Positions 44,641 to 56,562 of a DNA stretch of 64,000 nucleotides are shown here, in pieces. This DNA is from Halocaridina rubra (Eukaryota > Arthropoda > Malacostraca > Decapoda > Atyidae), in assembly GCA_037179515.1 (NCBI GenBank), contig JAXCGZ010003847.1, positions 101,576-165,575 of the forward strand, read 5' to 3'. Numbering within the stretch: position 1 is the stretch's first letter; each line of letters begins with the position of its first letter. A program made the position numbers and the translations under genes. Under the pieces are notes generated by a model. The model saw only the letters and a program-made list of their open reading frames with translations, did not search any database and was not told the origin of the DNA.

Positions 44641-47600
44641 ATGGAAACCAGACAGTCACAGGAAACAAACATGGAAACCATCGATACATTCAATGAGGAG
44701 CATTACCTAGGCATAATGATTGCTAGGGGTGAGAGATACGGTCTTTCCCCAGGGCAGAAGCTCTTCAAATGGGTTCATAGTGATGAGGCACAAGCAGAAC
44801 GTGAACATGAGCTTGCGCTTGCTCGGCTTCGAGTGGGAATCCCAGACAGTAGTTCTTCATCCAGAAATGGAGATTACAGGAACGGGAAGCACAAGAGCCC
44901 CTCGCAGAACTTCAATCGTCCAGCTCATCCTCCTCACACTCCTAAGCCTTATTACGGCCATGCACCCACACTCAAGAAGGATGACCCGGTAAGACCTAAG
45001 CCTCAGCAGTTCAGAGCCAAAGGCCATTACTCTGCTCCACCTTCCCAGGGTTTTCAGCCAAACTCTAAGAGCCACCACACTCCCTCTCACAGCGGCGGCC
45101 CGCATAGCCGTCCAGCCACGCACTTCGCCCATGCTGTAGAAATAAGGTCAGAAAGGGCCACTGAGGATAAGGCCAAGGAACCACCACACAAACTTACCAA
45201 TGTGGAATTCATCAAACATGATGATCTGGAAATGATCTCAAAATGCCTAGAATCCATAAATGGTGTGGAAGCTGAGATTGCCCTTGACACAGGGGCCAAT
45301 GGCATACTTGTTGACGAGAGATTCGTCAGGGCTGAAGATTTTACCAGCAAAGTCGTTCGTGTGCGGGTTGCTGAAGGAACACCCCAAATACGACGCTGCT
45401 GTGTCATTGACCTGGATTGCAAATACTACAAGGGAAATGCCCCAGCTGTGGCAATGATTAGGCTTATGTACCCTATCTTGCTGGGTGGTGCACTGAACCT
45501 AGTTAATATTTTCCAGACCGACCTCTACCATAAAGACATTTCTCATTATAACTTCCCTCGGGGGAAGTCACATGAAGCCATTTCAGCAGCAACTCCTGGC
45601 CTCGATGCCAAGAATTTGGACGATTCTCCGACTGACTCTGTTGAGTCTACTGCAGTTAGTAAACGTAATGTGGAACGCGGAGAGTTTCCCCCTCCTTTAC
45701 CAGGTGATGCACCTCTAGAGCCATTGAAGTCCCGTCCAGACTTTGCCAAATTGCAGCAAGACTGCCCCAGCCTCAAACGCTGGATGCAGCAGGCCACCGA
45801 GGGAAGGACCTTCATGGTGAGAGGAGGAGGCCAGATCACTTACGCCCTTGAAGATGGAGTACTTCGTAGGCATGTGACTAAAGATGGCCACACCTTTAAA
45901 CAGTTGGTGGTGCCCGCTTCATTGCAACGCCAGGCTATGCATGTGGCACACCATTTACCTCTGAGTGGACACAGAGGCAAAGCAAAAACTCGGCACGTCC
46001 TTCAGAAGGCTTTTGCATGGCCAAACATGTACGCCGAGGTAGATAGATATGTGGGCTCCTGTCCTGTCTGTCAATCCAGCTCTATGGCACCGGTACCAAA
46101 AGTTCTCCTGGGGATAACTAAGCTCTCAATGGAGCCAATTTCTGAGGTCGCTATTGACATATTAGGTCCTATTAATCCAGTTTCGTCCACAGGGAAACAG
46201 TTCCTCCTTGTATACATCGACCTGGTAACAAGGTACCTAGATGCAGTGCCACTGTGTTCTATCACGACTGAAGCAGTCGCTCATGTCCTATTTGAAATCT
46301 GCTCCAGGGTTGGCTTTCCTGAGCAGGTCACTTCTGACAATGGAAGTCAGTTTACAAGTAGGCACTTTGAGGCTTTCTGTAACCTTTTAGAAATGAAGCA
46401 CATTCGTACGAGTGTCTATCATGCCCAATCAAATGGAGCATGCGAACGCTATATAACGGGACTTTGAAGCGATGTTTGCACAAGCTAGTGATAGATATAC
46501 CTAGGCAGTGGGGAAAGTACGTCCCTGCTGCACTTTTCTCCTTCAGAGACACACCCCACGACACTACTGGGTACTCTCCTTTCAGGCTGATTTATGGTCA
46601 TAAGGTCAGAGGCCCAGTGGAATTCTTGGCAGAATGTTGGGATTCACCTACCATCGAAGATGACGATAGGGACGTCCATGAGTATATTTTGTAGTTTTCG
46701 TCTCACCTCAAAAAGGCTTGGAAAACTGCACAATTAGCCATTAAGGGTCACCAGCACACTGCCAAGCTCCTCTTTGACAAGCGTGCCCGGCATCGTGCCC
46801 TGACACCCGGAGATCGAGCTCTGTTACTTCTTCCAACAGATACCTGCAAGCTAATGCTACGCTGGAAAGGACCGTACACTGTGGTACCCTGGATGACCCC
46901 TAACAATTATGTGATAAATGTTGATGGCAATAATTGGAAATATCACATTAACCAGCTGAAGTTTTATTGTGAAGACCCGGAGTCCCACAGGGATTCTGCG
47001 CTGGCTCTCTCAGCAACCCCTATAGATGCCCTCAGCATCAACAGAACCTCCGAGGCTGCAGCAACACAGGTGCTCCATTATAGCCACCTCTTATCTCCTA
47101 TATTGGAATGCTCCACCCTTGCAGTGGAGACAGACTTACGAGAGTGGAGTTTTTCGGAAGAAGCCCCTCTGGCCACAGCCACCACCCTCGCAATTGAAGA
47201 CATAAGCTTAGCTTTTGATGATGGTAAGGATCCTGCCATTCCCACAAACCAAAAGGAAAGTTTGAGTAATTGCATTATTAACTCCAGACTGCAACCGAGT
47301 CAACGGGAACAGCTGAACAAGCTATTAGAGGACTATGAGAACGTCTTCATCGACCTCCCAGGCATTACCACTACCCTTGAGCATCATGTCAGATTGACTG
47401 ACCCAGAGCCATTTCAGCATTCCTATGGTCTTCTCCACCAGCTGTCCGTACGGCTGAAGGAAGATCTTGACACTTGGGTCTGCCTCAGAATAGTTGAAAA
47501 GAGCATTTCGCCTTGGTGTTCGCCGTTACTAGCAGTGCGTAAGCGAGATGGCAGTCACAGGTTCTGCCTTGACTGTCGTAAGCTTAACTCCCGTACCATC

Positions 47601-48725
47601 TTTGATGGAGAGCCCATTGCTGACACCGAGCATATTTTCTCGTTGCTCTCCCAAGCCTGTTACCTGTCCAAGTTGGATCTGGCCAGTGGATTTTGGCAAG
47701 TCCCGTTGAGCGAGACTACCAAGCCTCTAACTGCCTTTTCCACAAGATATGGTCTATACCAGTTCAGGGTCATGCCTTTTGGTATGGCAAATGCCCCTGG
47801 CTGCTTCAGCAGACTCATGAGGATAGTACCACAGGATCTCGACAATGTTTCGTGCTTTATAGACGACATCCTGGTGCATTCTCAGGATTGGTCATCGCAC
47901 CTCGAGACTCTCCGCAGAGTTCTCACTCATCTGAACCAGCATGGACTTCATCTAAAGCCTTCCAAATGTGAGATTGGTTTCACACAATTGCAGTAACTTG
48001 GCCACGTGGTCAGAGAAGAAGTTATGTCTCCTTTACATGACAGGGTACAAGCTATTAAGGATATGGAGACACCTGCTACTGTCACTCAACTCAGATCATT
48101 CCTGGGTAGTGTCGGCTACTACCAACGGTTCATTCCACACTTTAATACTATCGCTGCCCCTTTGCAGCAAATGACCTCCTCAAAGCAAGGTAAAACCTCT
48201 CCTGTCCAATGGACAGATGAAGCGGAGAGAGCATATTTCAAGCTCCAAGAAGCATTGGCAGGTGAGCCAGTATTACAACTGGTAAACCCTGATTTTCCAT
48301 TTATCTTGCAGACCGAAGCCTCAGACAAAGGCCTGGGTGAAGTGCTCTTGCAATCCCAGTCAGACAACTCAGCAGAAGTAGCTCCAGTGCGATATGCAAG
48401 CCGCAGGCTTCGCCCTGCAAAGCGAAATTACTCCACTGTGGAGAAGGAAGCTCTAGCTGCATATTGGGCCATAAAGAAATTTGAAGTCCATCTGTATGGC
48501 CAACAGTTTACACTGAGAACCAACCACCACCCTCCCCTATATTTACAGACTGCAGACAAGCTAAATCCTTGCCTGAAAAGGTGGGAACTTTACCTGAATC
48601 TTTTCAACTTCACTGCCCAACATGTTCATGGCAAGGACAATGACCTTCCTGATCTACTAAGTCGATGGTCGTTACCCTCAAATGAGGAAGCTGGTGCTGT
48701 TAGCCTCAATATGACTAATCAGTAA
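44641..48725 (+). pseudogene. Gypsy polyprotein: protease-integrase-RT-RNase H, three lesions
   Basis: The start is ATG at 44641 in good context (CCACCATGG). Residues 1-185 are a short Pro/Ser/His-rich region without a zinc knuckle. The protease has ALDTGANG (Asp near residue 216). The integrase zinc-binding HHCC is at ~433-480 (...CPVCQ), its core Asp residues are in AIDILGP and TSDNGSQF, and its Glu is in NGACERY. A 2-bp insertion (TA repeat near 46453) shifts the frame; the rest of the integrase is at 46440-46694 and, after a TAG at 46692-46694, in the same frame with a GPYTV module near 46868. The RT (about 47300-47996) has LDLASGFWQVPL, MPFGMANAPGCF and FIDDILVHS. TAA at 47994-47996 replaces the aromatic before LGHVV. 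RNase H follows to 48725. Confidence 0.92.
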
Positions 48726-49286
48726 AGATTACTTCTCTAATGTGTTCTAATGGAGGACGAAAAAGATGAAGAATATTTCTTTGATCGTAGTTTTATATTT
48801 CCAATTGTGGGACTCTGAAAGCCAGAACATGGCGGAAACATTTTAGGTTAGTGTTGAATAGCTGAAACTGTTTTAAATCCAGTCGCCAATGTTAATGATG
48901 ACTTGGTTCATATTTTACATTTGCGTATACTGTATTTTTTTTTTTATGTGTTATTGCCTTATTGCATGTGAAGCATTCTTAAACTTAAATATTGATATTC
49001 ACTGCTATCTACTAGTGATTTAATTTTCTTGAAATTTGAATTTGATCACATTTCTTTTATGTTTTGCATGTCATTTAATGTTTTGTTATAAGACTTGTTC
49101 ACTTTTCCTAATAGTATGATATGATCCAGTGGTGGATCCCATTCTTATTGTTCATTTGTTCTTTTCCATGAGAAGGATATCTCATCCCTCATAATAACAC
49201 TGAAGTCACCATAACTTCCTCTGTTCTTTTTTTTTTGCCTTCTATAGTAGAATTTTGCTAAATCAACATTCTTTAGAAAGGGCCTT
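48726..49286 (+). other. Gypsy 3' non-coding region
   Basis: AT-rich, without an envelope-like or other open frame. The purine run AGAAAGGG (49276-49283) shortly before the 3' LTR is a weak polypurine-tract candidate. Confidence 0.7.
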
Positions 49287-51420
49287 TGTGACAGAGTGTT
49301 TTGCTCAAAGTCACCAGAGGCTGTTAGATGCCTTATTGGTTAATTTAGTAACTTAACTGTCATTTTTCTAACTAAAAAAATTATTCCCACTTCTTGACTT
49401 TTGCAGATTATGATTATTTGCAATTTATATCTTAGCTTATAGCTAATTTTAAATATACCTTATTTACTATTCTTGTACATGTAGAATCAGAGTCCCGATA
49501 TAAAGGCTGCTCCTACCTTTCCACCTTTTCAGTGAATCTATCAGATACGTTTTCTTTACAATTTTCTTATGATAAAATAGCTCTTGCTAATAAAGTATTA
49601 TAAAAATTGTTCTTGCTGATAATTTTGTTATAAATTTGACCTTGCTGTTATGTCATTAGCCTGTCTAGATATATATCAGTAGCTTCTTTATTATTTGAGT
49701 ACTTAACTTCCGTCTCCTACAATGCAAAGAACGTTCTAGAGATTGCTTACTAGTAACCTAACTTTCCATTATTATTCTCGTTTTATTTTATTTGCTTCCA
49801 CTTGTTGCACCTAAAGTACTGTCTCTCCCTTGCATCTCTGCTATAATTGCCTACCAGGGACCACCACTAAAGTAGTCCTTAAAGGGTATAAGAGACAGTT
49901 ACTGCTCTAGAAATATATCCTACAGATGACGTCACCAGGAGGGACATTGAAGCATCCTCATTTGGCGGACAAACATCCCAGAGGCAGCATCTCGCCTCAG
50001 CAGTCAAGTTATTTCAAACCTTATTTACATGGCATCTTCACAGGAATTCATCTGGCACAAACAAGGTGAGGGATAGTGTATGGTAAAGCTCGTGGGTCAA
50101 GCAAATTGTTTTTTCGAGATTTAGTTACATTCGTTACTGGCTAAATCCTACATAATTTTTTCTCAGATTCCATTCCCATACAAACGAAATTTTGTAGATT
50201 ACTTAACTGCAATCTCACTTGCCAAAGTTAACTCCTTAACCTGGAAATTACAGCTGATATACATTGCTAAGAAGTTTCTTTTCATTGGAGGTGATAAACG
50301 AAAATCTCATCCTCTGAAGACTGGTTATGAACCCGTAAAAATCTATCCCTTCTCCTAACAAACTCTAATTTCATTTCACCCCGTTCTATCATCGTAAATA
50401 AAGTGTTTTACGTCAAAAAGTCGTGAATAAAGCTATTTGCTATATAAATTGCAAATAATTAATCATTTAACTAAAGTGTTTTATGCTATAAACTGCAAAT
50501 AATTAAAAGGCAATTTTACCCTGTTGGATTTGCAAATATTTCCTGTTAACCACAATTTAATGAATGCATACTGTATTTACCATGCTGATTCTTCATATGT
50601 TGGGGATAAAGTGTTTTGAGTTATAAGTTGCAAATTCTTCAAAAGGTGGATTTGCCCCCCCCCCCCCCTTTTTCATTGCAAACAGTTCTTGATAACTATA
50701 AGTGAATGAATACTATATTTATCTCGTAGATTCTTCCTTTATCGTAAATAGAGTGTTTTACCATATTAATTGCAAATCATTAACAAGCATTGCAACTTTT
50801 GTGGTTGCCCACAATTTAAGGAATACATACAGTACTGTATTTGTCTTGCTTATTCTTCATTTATTGTGAATAAATTTTTTTCCTTTAATACCAGCAAAGA
50901 ATTAATGGCTTTGTATGCTATTATGGTAACATAAATATTTCTGGTTAGCTTTGAATAACCAATATATTTTCATCCAGTAGAATAATATTGGAAACTCATT
51001 ATATGTGTGTCCATGCTTTCAGTTTCCCATTATTAACAGTGTGTTGCATCTGGTTTTGCAATTGCAGTGTCCTCTATTCTACTCTGCCTGTGTGACAGAG
51101 GTAATCGTTGAGTTGAGGCCAAAGTCTTGGCATATGTCCGTGGTGCCGGGAAACGAAATCGTGCTCACCACCTCCGGGATTCGAGGCAGCATTTCATAAA
51201 ATTTAATTAGAAAATTTAATTCAATTCTTTCAATGACATTGCATTTCCAAAATTAAAAGAAAGTTGAATTCTGAGTTTCATTTAACCGAGTAGTGGTATA
51301 CGGGTGGGGTGTTCAAGTACAAATACCTGTCCTGTCTGTTTGTGAACTCTTAACCGAGCTCAGTACTTTGAGTCCCCTTAGTAAAACAGAATCTTAACAA
51401 CACTCTCCATTCCCCTAACA
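49287..51420 (+). repeat. Gypsy 3' LTR (2134 bp)
   Basis: Begins TGTGACAGAG and ends CCCCTAACA. Compared with the 5' LTR it has scattered substitutions and a ~13-bp insertion near 50020 (TTATTTACA segment). The TATA-like ATATAAAGG is near 49498. The right target copy GACGA follows at 51421. Confidence 0.93.
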
Positions 51421-52137
51421 GACGACGGAAAGGATTTTGCTTTTTGCACATATACTGAGAAATATTCGAAAGGTATGGTGTATGGCAAAAATTTATTGGT
51501 AGACACTAGTGCAAGTGCATACATTATTTGTGAGAAAGAAAAATTTGACCTTTGAGGAAAACTTTAATTCAAAGAAACATATGATTGAATTGGCTGATGG
51601 AGCAGAGCCAGTGATATAGTACAAGGTAAAGGAGATGCCTGTGTATTGCAACATGATAGAAATGGTAAATTGTGTAAAATAACAGTGAAAGATGTATTGT
51701 ATGTGCCAATGTATGAACGGGACATATTTTATGTACAATCAGCAACACAAAAAGGTGCAACTGTGACATGTACCCCTGACTGTGAAAAGATGAAAACCTC
51801 TGATGGCACAGTTTTTGATACTGAAAACCAGGGAAGATAATATTATGTAAATAGTGTTAATGAAAAAAGCCAGTGCTAGTCATACAGCATATGAATGGGA
51901 CAAAATCTTAAGACATTGTAACATGAAGGATATATTTAAGCTGGAAAGTGTAGTTGAAGGAATTGTACCTCCAGCAAAGAAATTTAAGATTGTGAAACAT
52001 GCAGCCCAGAAAATATGTCCCAGTAAATGAGTAGAGAACCTGATGCAAGAGCAACAAATGACTCAAAATTAGTGCACTGTGACTTAGTAGGACCAATAAA
52101 AGCAAATGGAAAATGAGATTATAAGTTTGCCATAACA
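51421..52137 (+). pseudogene. Copia unit 3, protease to integrase start, right of the gypsy insertion
   Basis: Resumes the copia frame after GACGA with the protease (LLVDTSASAYII, where the active-site motif has Gly changed to Ser), then the shared frameshift at GAAAAATTTGACC. The conserved VLYVPMYERDIF segment follows (51646-51840), and then the integrase start (LVHCDLVGPIKANGK). At 52137 it jumps back to gag sequence of unit 4. Confidence 0.75.
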
Positions 52138-55100
52138 CAGACACAGACTTTTTCTGAGCTTAAAGTAGAGTTACCTGTATTTGAAAAATTTAAGAAACCC
52201 TGCTAACAGCAAAAAAGTAATGAGAATGTAATGAACTTAAGAGACCCACAAGGGAATTTTCAAATCAAATGTTATTCGTATGGAAAACTTGGTCATATGT
52301 CAAAGGAATGCAGGAATAAACCCCAGGGGCCTAGGCCTAGACCAAGTAGAAGATGGTGCTCTAATTGTAAATATGCAACTCACTTCACTGCGCGGTGCCG
52401 CAACAACAAGAAGGAAACTAAGAAGGATGCAGCCAAGAATACAGACGTAGTCAATGAGCCAATGATGGACGACCGAATGGATTTTGCTTTTTGCACATAT
52501 ACTGCGGAATATTCGAAAGATAAGGTGTATGGCAAAAATTTATTGGTAGACACTGGTGCAAGTGCATACATTATTTGTGAGAAAGAAAAATTTGACCTTT
52601 GAGGAAAACTTTAATTCAAAGAAACATATGATTGAATTGGATGATGGAAGCAGAGCCAGTGAAATAGTCCAAGGTAAGGAGGATGCCTATGTAATGCAGC
52701 ATGATAGTAATGGTAAATTGTGTAAAATAACACTGAATGATGTATTGTATGTGCCAGTTTATGAACAGGACATATTTTCTGTACAATTAGCAACACAAAA
52801 AGGTGCAACTGTGACTCTTACCCCTGAGTGTGCAAAGATGAAAACCTCTGATGGCACAGTTTTTTATATTGAAAAGCAGGGAAGATTATATTATCAAAAT
52901 AGTGTTAAGGAAAAAACACTGCTAGTCATACAGCATATGAATGGAACAAAATCTTAAGACATATTAACATGAAGGATATATTTAAGCTGGAAAGTGTAGA
53001 TGAAGGAATGTGTATCTCCAGCAAAGAAATTCAAGATTGTGAAACAGGTAGCCCAGGAAAAATGCCCCAGTATAGGAGCAGAAAACCTGACGCAAGAGCT
53101 ACAAATAACTTAGAATCAGTGCACTGTGACTTAGCAGGACCAATAAAAGTAAATGGAAAAGGAAATTATAAGTTTTCCATAACTTTTGTGAATGATTACT
53201 CTGGTATTATTATGGTATATTTGCTTAAAAATAAGAGTGACACCATAAAAGTCACTGAACATTTTTTGGCTGATACTTCCTAGCATGGTACAGTTAAACG
53301 GTTTTGTGCTGAAAACAGTACAGAATTTACATCAAGTGGTTTCAGATCCCTCATGGTAAGAAATAAAATCAAGCATGAAATTTCCTCCCCCTACTCTCCT
53401 CATCAAAACTTTACTGCAAAAAGGTCATGGAGAACCTTGTTTAAAATGGCAAAATGTCTGCTGATAGAAACTGGATTACCAAAGTTATTATGGTCATATG
53501 CACTCAAGATGTCAGCCTACATAAGAAACATATGCTTTATCAACAGGACCAGCAAGACTCCTTACAGGACGTTGGTTGAAAGAAAACCTAACTTCAGTGA
53601 CATAAGCATTTTGGTATTACATGTTATGCCTACCAACTACATGGAAACATTGTAGATGCAAGAAGTTTAAAGGGAGTATTTTTAGGCTACAGTGAAGAGA
53701 ACCCTGCCTACCTAGTGTACCTCCCAAACGAAAATGCAGTAAAGAAGGAGAGATGTGTGAAATTTTTCGAGAATGAGCAAGACGATAAAAGGCAAAGTGC
53801 AAAATGTGAAGATGAAGATCACTATGACCACGAGAGCCAGAGGGGGAAGACCAGTCAGAAGTAAGAGAAAACAATGAAAAATCAAGAATGGTCGAAGAAG
53901 AGAGAACCAACCAAGGAAACACGACAGCCAACCATGAAGCCCCGACAAGATATCTGAAGAGGAATAAGAAGTCTCCCAGCTACCTAGGTGATTACGTGAT
54001 GGATAGTAATGACATAGATTTTGTAGACACGGCAAGTTGCTTCATCCAGCACTGTTACAGAGTAGCTGATGTCCCAACCACATTTGCAGAGGCAATTTCA
54101 TCCCCAGAATCTCTCAAATGGAGGATGACAATGAAACAAGAGATGGACGCTGTAGGAGAAAACGACACTTACGAACTGCAACCATTATCTATAAATAGGT
54201 CAGTTATAGGTGAAAAGACATCAGTAAGGATATTAATGGAGATTGTTGTACAGAAAGATCTGTTAGTGCATCAGATAGATGTAAAGACGGCATATCTCAA
54301 CCCAGATATTGATTGCAAAAGTTTTTGGAACTACCCAAAGGTTTTGTAAAAATAAACAGTAAAGGTGAGAAGCTAGTGTGTGAACTAAAGAAATCATTAT
54401 ATGGTTTAAAGCAATGTGGAGGATACTGGTACATGATGTTGCATGAATGTCTTATCAGTTATCCTTTTTGGCAATCTCTATACTAAACTTGATGTTGATT
54501 CTTTTGTAATCATTTTGTTTTGAGTACATGACATCATAATTGCTGCATGCCATGATCAGGTGTTGAACAACATGTATATTTCCATGATGACTATGTAACG
54601 ACGAACCAGAAAAAGAATTGCGAGAAAATACATGAGTGATTTATTATGAGCAATTGTAAGCCTAAAGCACTGCCATGTGATGCAAGTGTTAGTAAAGTTT
54701 GTGATAATAATAATTATTCTATAGAATTAATAGATCCTAAGGAATATAGGGAAATTGTGGGTAGCTTGATTTATGCTATGACAGGAGCAAGACTATATTT
54801 GTGCTATGTTGTAACAAGATTATCCTAGTTCATGTCTAGACCAACTAAAGCACATCTAGGCATGGCGAAACATATTCTGAAATATTTAAAAGGAACACTT
54901 TCTTGTAGTTTGAAGTTTAAAAGATCAAATGAACCATTAAAACTGACTGGTTATAGTGACACTGATTGGGCAAGTTCTTATGATAGATGTAGTATCACTG
55001 GTTATGGATTTCTCATGAATAAGGATGGTGGGTTAGTTTCTTGGAGGAGCTTGAACAGAGGGTTTTAAGAATGTCTACATGTGAGGCCAAATATGTTGCT

Positions 55101-55403
55101 ATCACCTATGCAGTGCAATAAGCTAATTTTCTTAGGAATTTGTATTATGACATGACAGGATGTGAAAAGGATTTTGTTACTTTATATGTAGATAACCAGG
55201 GTACTATTGCTTTGGCCGGAAATCCTGTACATCACCAAAGATCAAAACACATTGATGTAAGACATCACTTTATAAGATCGGAGGTAGAAGCTGGAAGTGT
55301 AAAGCTTTTGTGTTCCTTCAGAAGAAAATATTGCTGATTTATTTACTAAACCTCTTTCCAAAGGTAAAACGGAAAAAGATAGTCATCAGAGGGTGACTTT
55401 TAA
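52138..55403 (+). pseudogene. Copia unit 4, 5'-truncated gag-pol
   Basis: Starts within gag (QTFSELKVELPVF), then the stop shared with units 2 and 3 (CTGCTAACAG, about 52198). A zinc-knuckle region at 52231-52602 reads CYSYGKLGHMSKEC (second Cys lost), followed by a second CSNCKYATHFTARC cluster and the protease LVDTGASAYIICEKEK. After the shared frameshift come 52556-52957, integrase (52969-53283, VHCDLAGPIKVNGKGNYKFS; 53353-53655), RT (53888-54349, with an internal deletion near 54220), thumb (54646-54828) and RNase H (54832-55068, 55140-55337, [14 protein letters not shown]). It is the longest readable copia copy, but no domain chain is unbroken. Confidence 0.8.
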
Positions 55404-55413
55404 GGGGGCGGGT

Positions 55414-55702
55414 TGAGTTATTTATATTACAAGTTAAACTTTAGTACACCATTCATGTTTATTAAATACTGATTTTGTTCATTACTCATTTCAAAGGGAT
55501 TGTATATATATTGCTACTTAGAAATGCCATTTTTTTACAGAGTTATTTCTCATATAATGGATAGTACATCTGTATACTTATATTTATTTGTTATTCCTTA
55601 TATACGCTGTGTTCTAGTGGTGATTTTGTAAAATTTTAATGTATATAAAACCACTTAGCATGTGAATTCAAATTTTGCTTTGTCATTTTAATCCCCACAT
55701 AA
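55414..55702 (+). mobile_element. Copia array LTR 4 (right end)
   Basis: Follows the purine run AAGGGGGCGGG. It aligns with LTRs 1-3 up to TTTTAATCCCCACATAAT, then changes to the AGCTGAGATTTGAATTAAAT spacer. It lacks the last ~45 bp that precede the primer-binding site in the other LTRs. No target duplication matching the left edge at 25407 was found. Confidence 0.72.
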
Positions 55703-56309
<607 letters not shown>

Positions 56310-56466
56310 ATTACCTAATTGTGATTACCTAATTGTGTTTACGGGAAAGAGCCCAAAGCTCGTATCTTCCCGTCTCCTCATCGGTTCCATTTTATACTTA
56401 GTCATACTTATCATACCTGTCCTTAAAACTATGGATTGAGATAGCATTAACTACCTCCTCGCTTAG
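56310..56466 (-). mobile_element. CR1-10: 3' fragment of CR1-like LINE
   Basis: About 157 bp: tail, hairpin and the last ~27 codons of ORF2, cut at GCTTAGCG where the tail of CR1-11 begins (TGTGTGATTACC). Confidence 0.87.
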
Positions 56467-56562
56467 CGTGTGTGATTACCTAATTGTGATTACCTAATTG
56501 TGTTTACGGGAAAGAGCCCAAAGCTCGTATCTTCCCATCTCCTGATCGGTTCCATTTTATAC

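Larger units (their letters stand above)
40986..51420 (+). mobile_element. Ty3/gypsy element with integrase-before-RT order (Gmr1-like)
   Basis: 10,435 bp, from TGTGACAG to CCCTAACA, flanked by perfect 5-bp target copies GACGA (40981-40985 and 51421-51425). LTRs of 2121 bp (40986-43106) and 2134 bp (49287-51420) differ by a few percent in the parts I compared. A tRNA-Lys-type primer-binding site follows the 5' LTR. The pol order is protease, integrase, RT, RNase H. In ordinary gypsy elements integrase comes last; integrase-first is known from the Gmr1 group. It sits inside copia unit 3, near the protease region, and is therefore younger than that unit. Confidence 0.93.

Noticed and set aside
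48726..49286. Envelope gene in the gypsy element
   Set aside because: No open frame, signal peptide or membrane segment is seen between RNase H and the 3' LTR.
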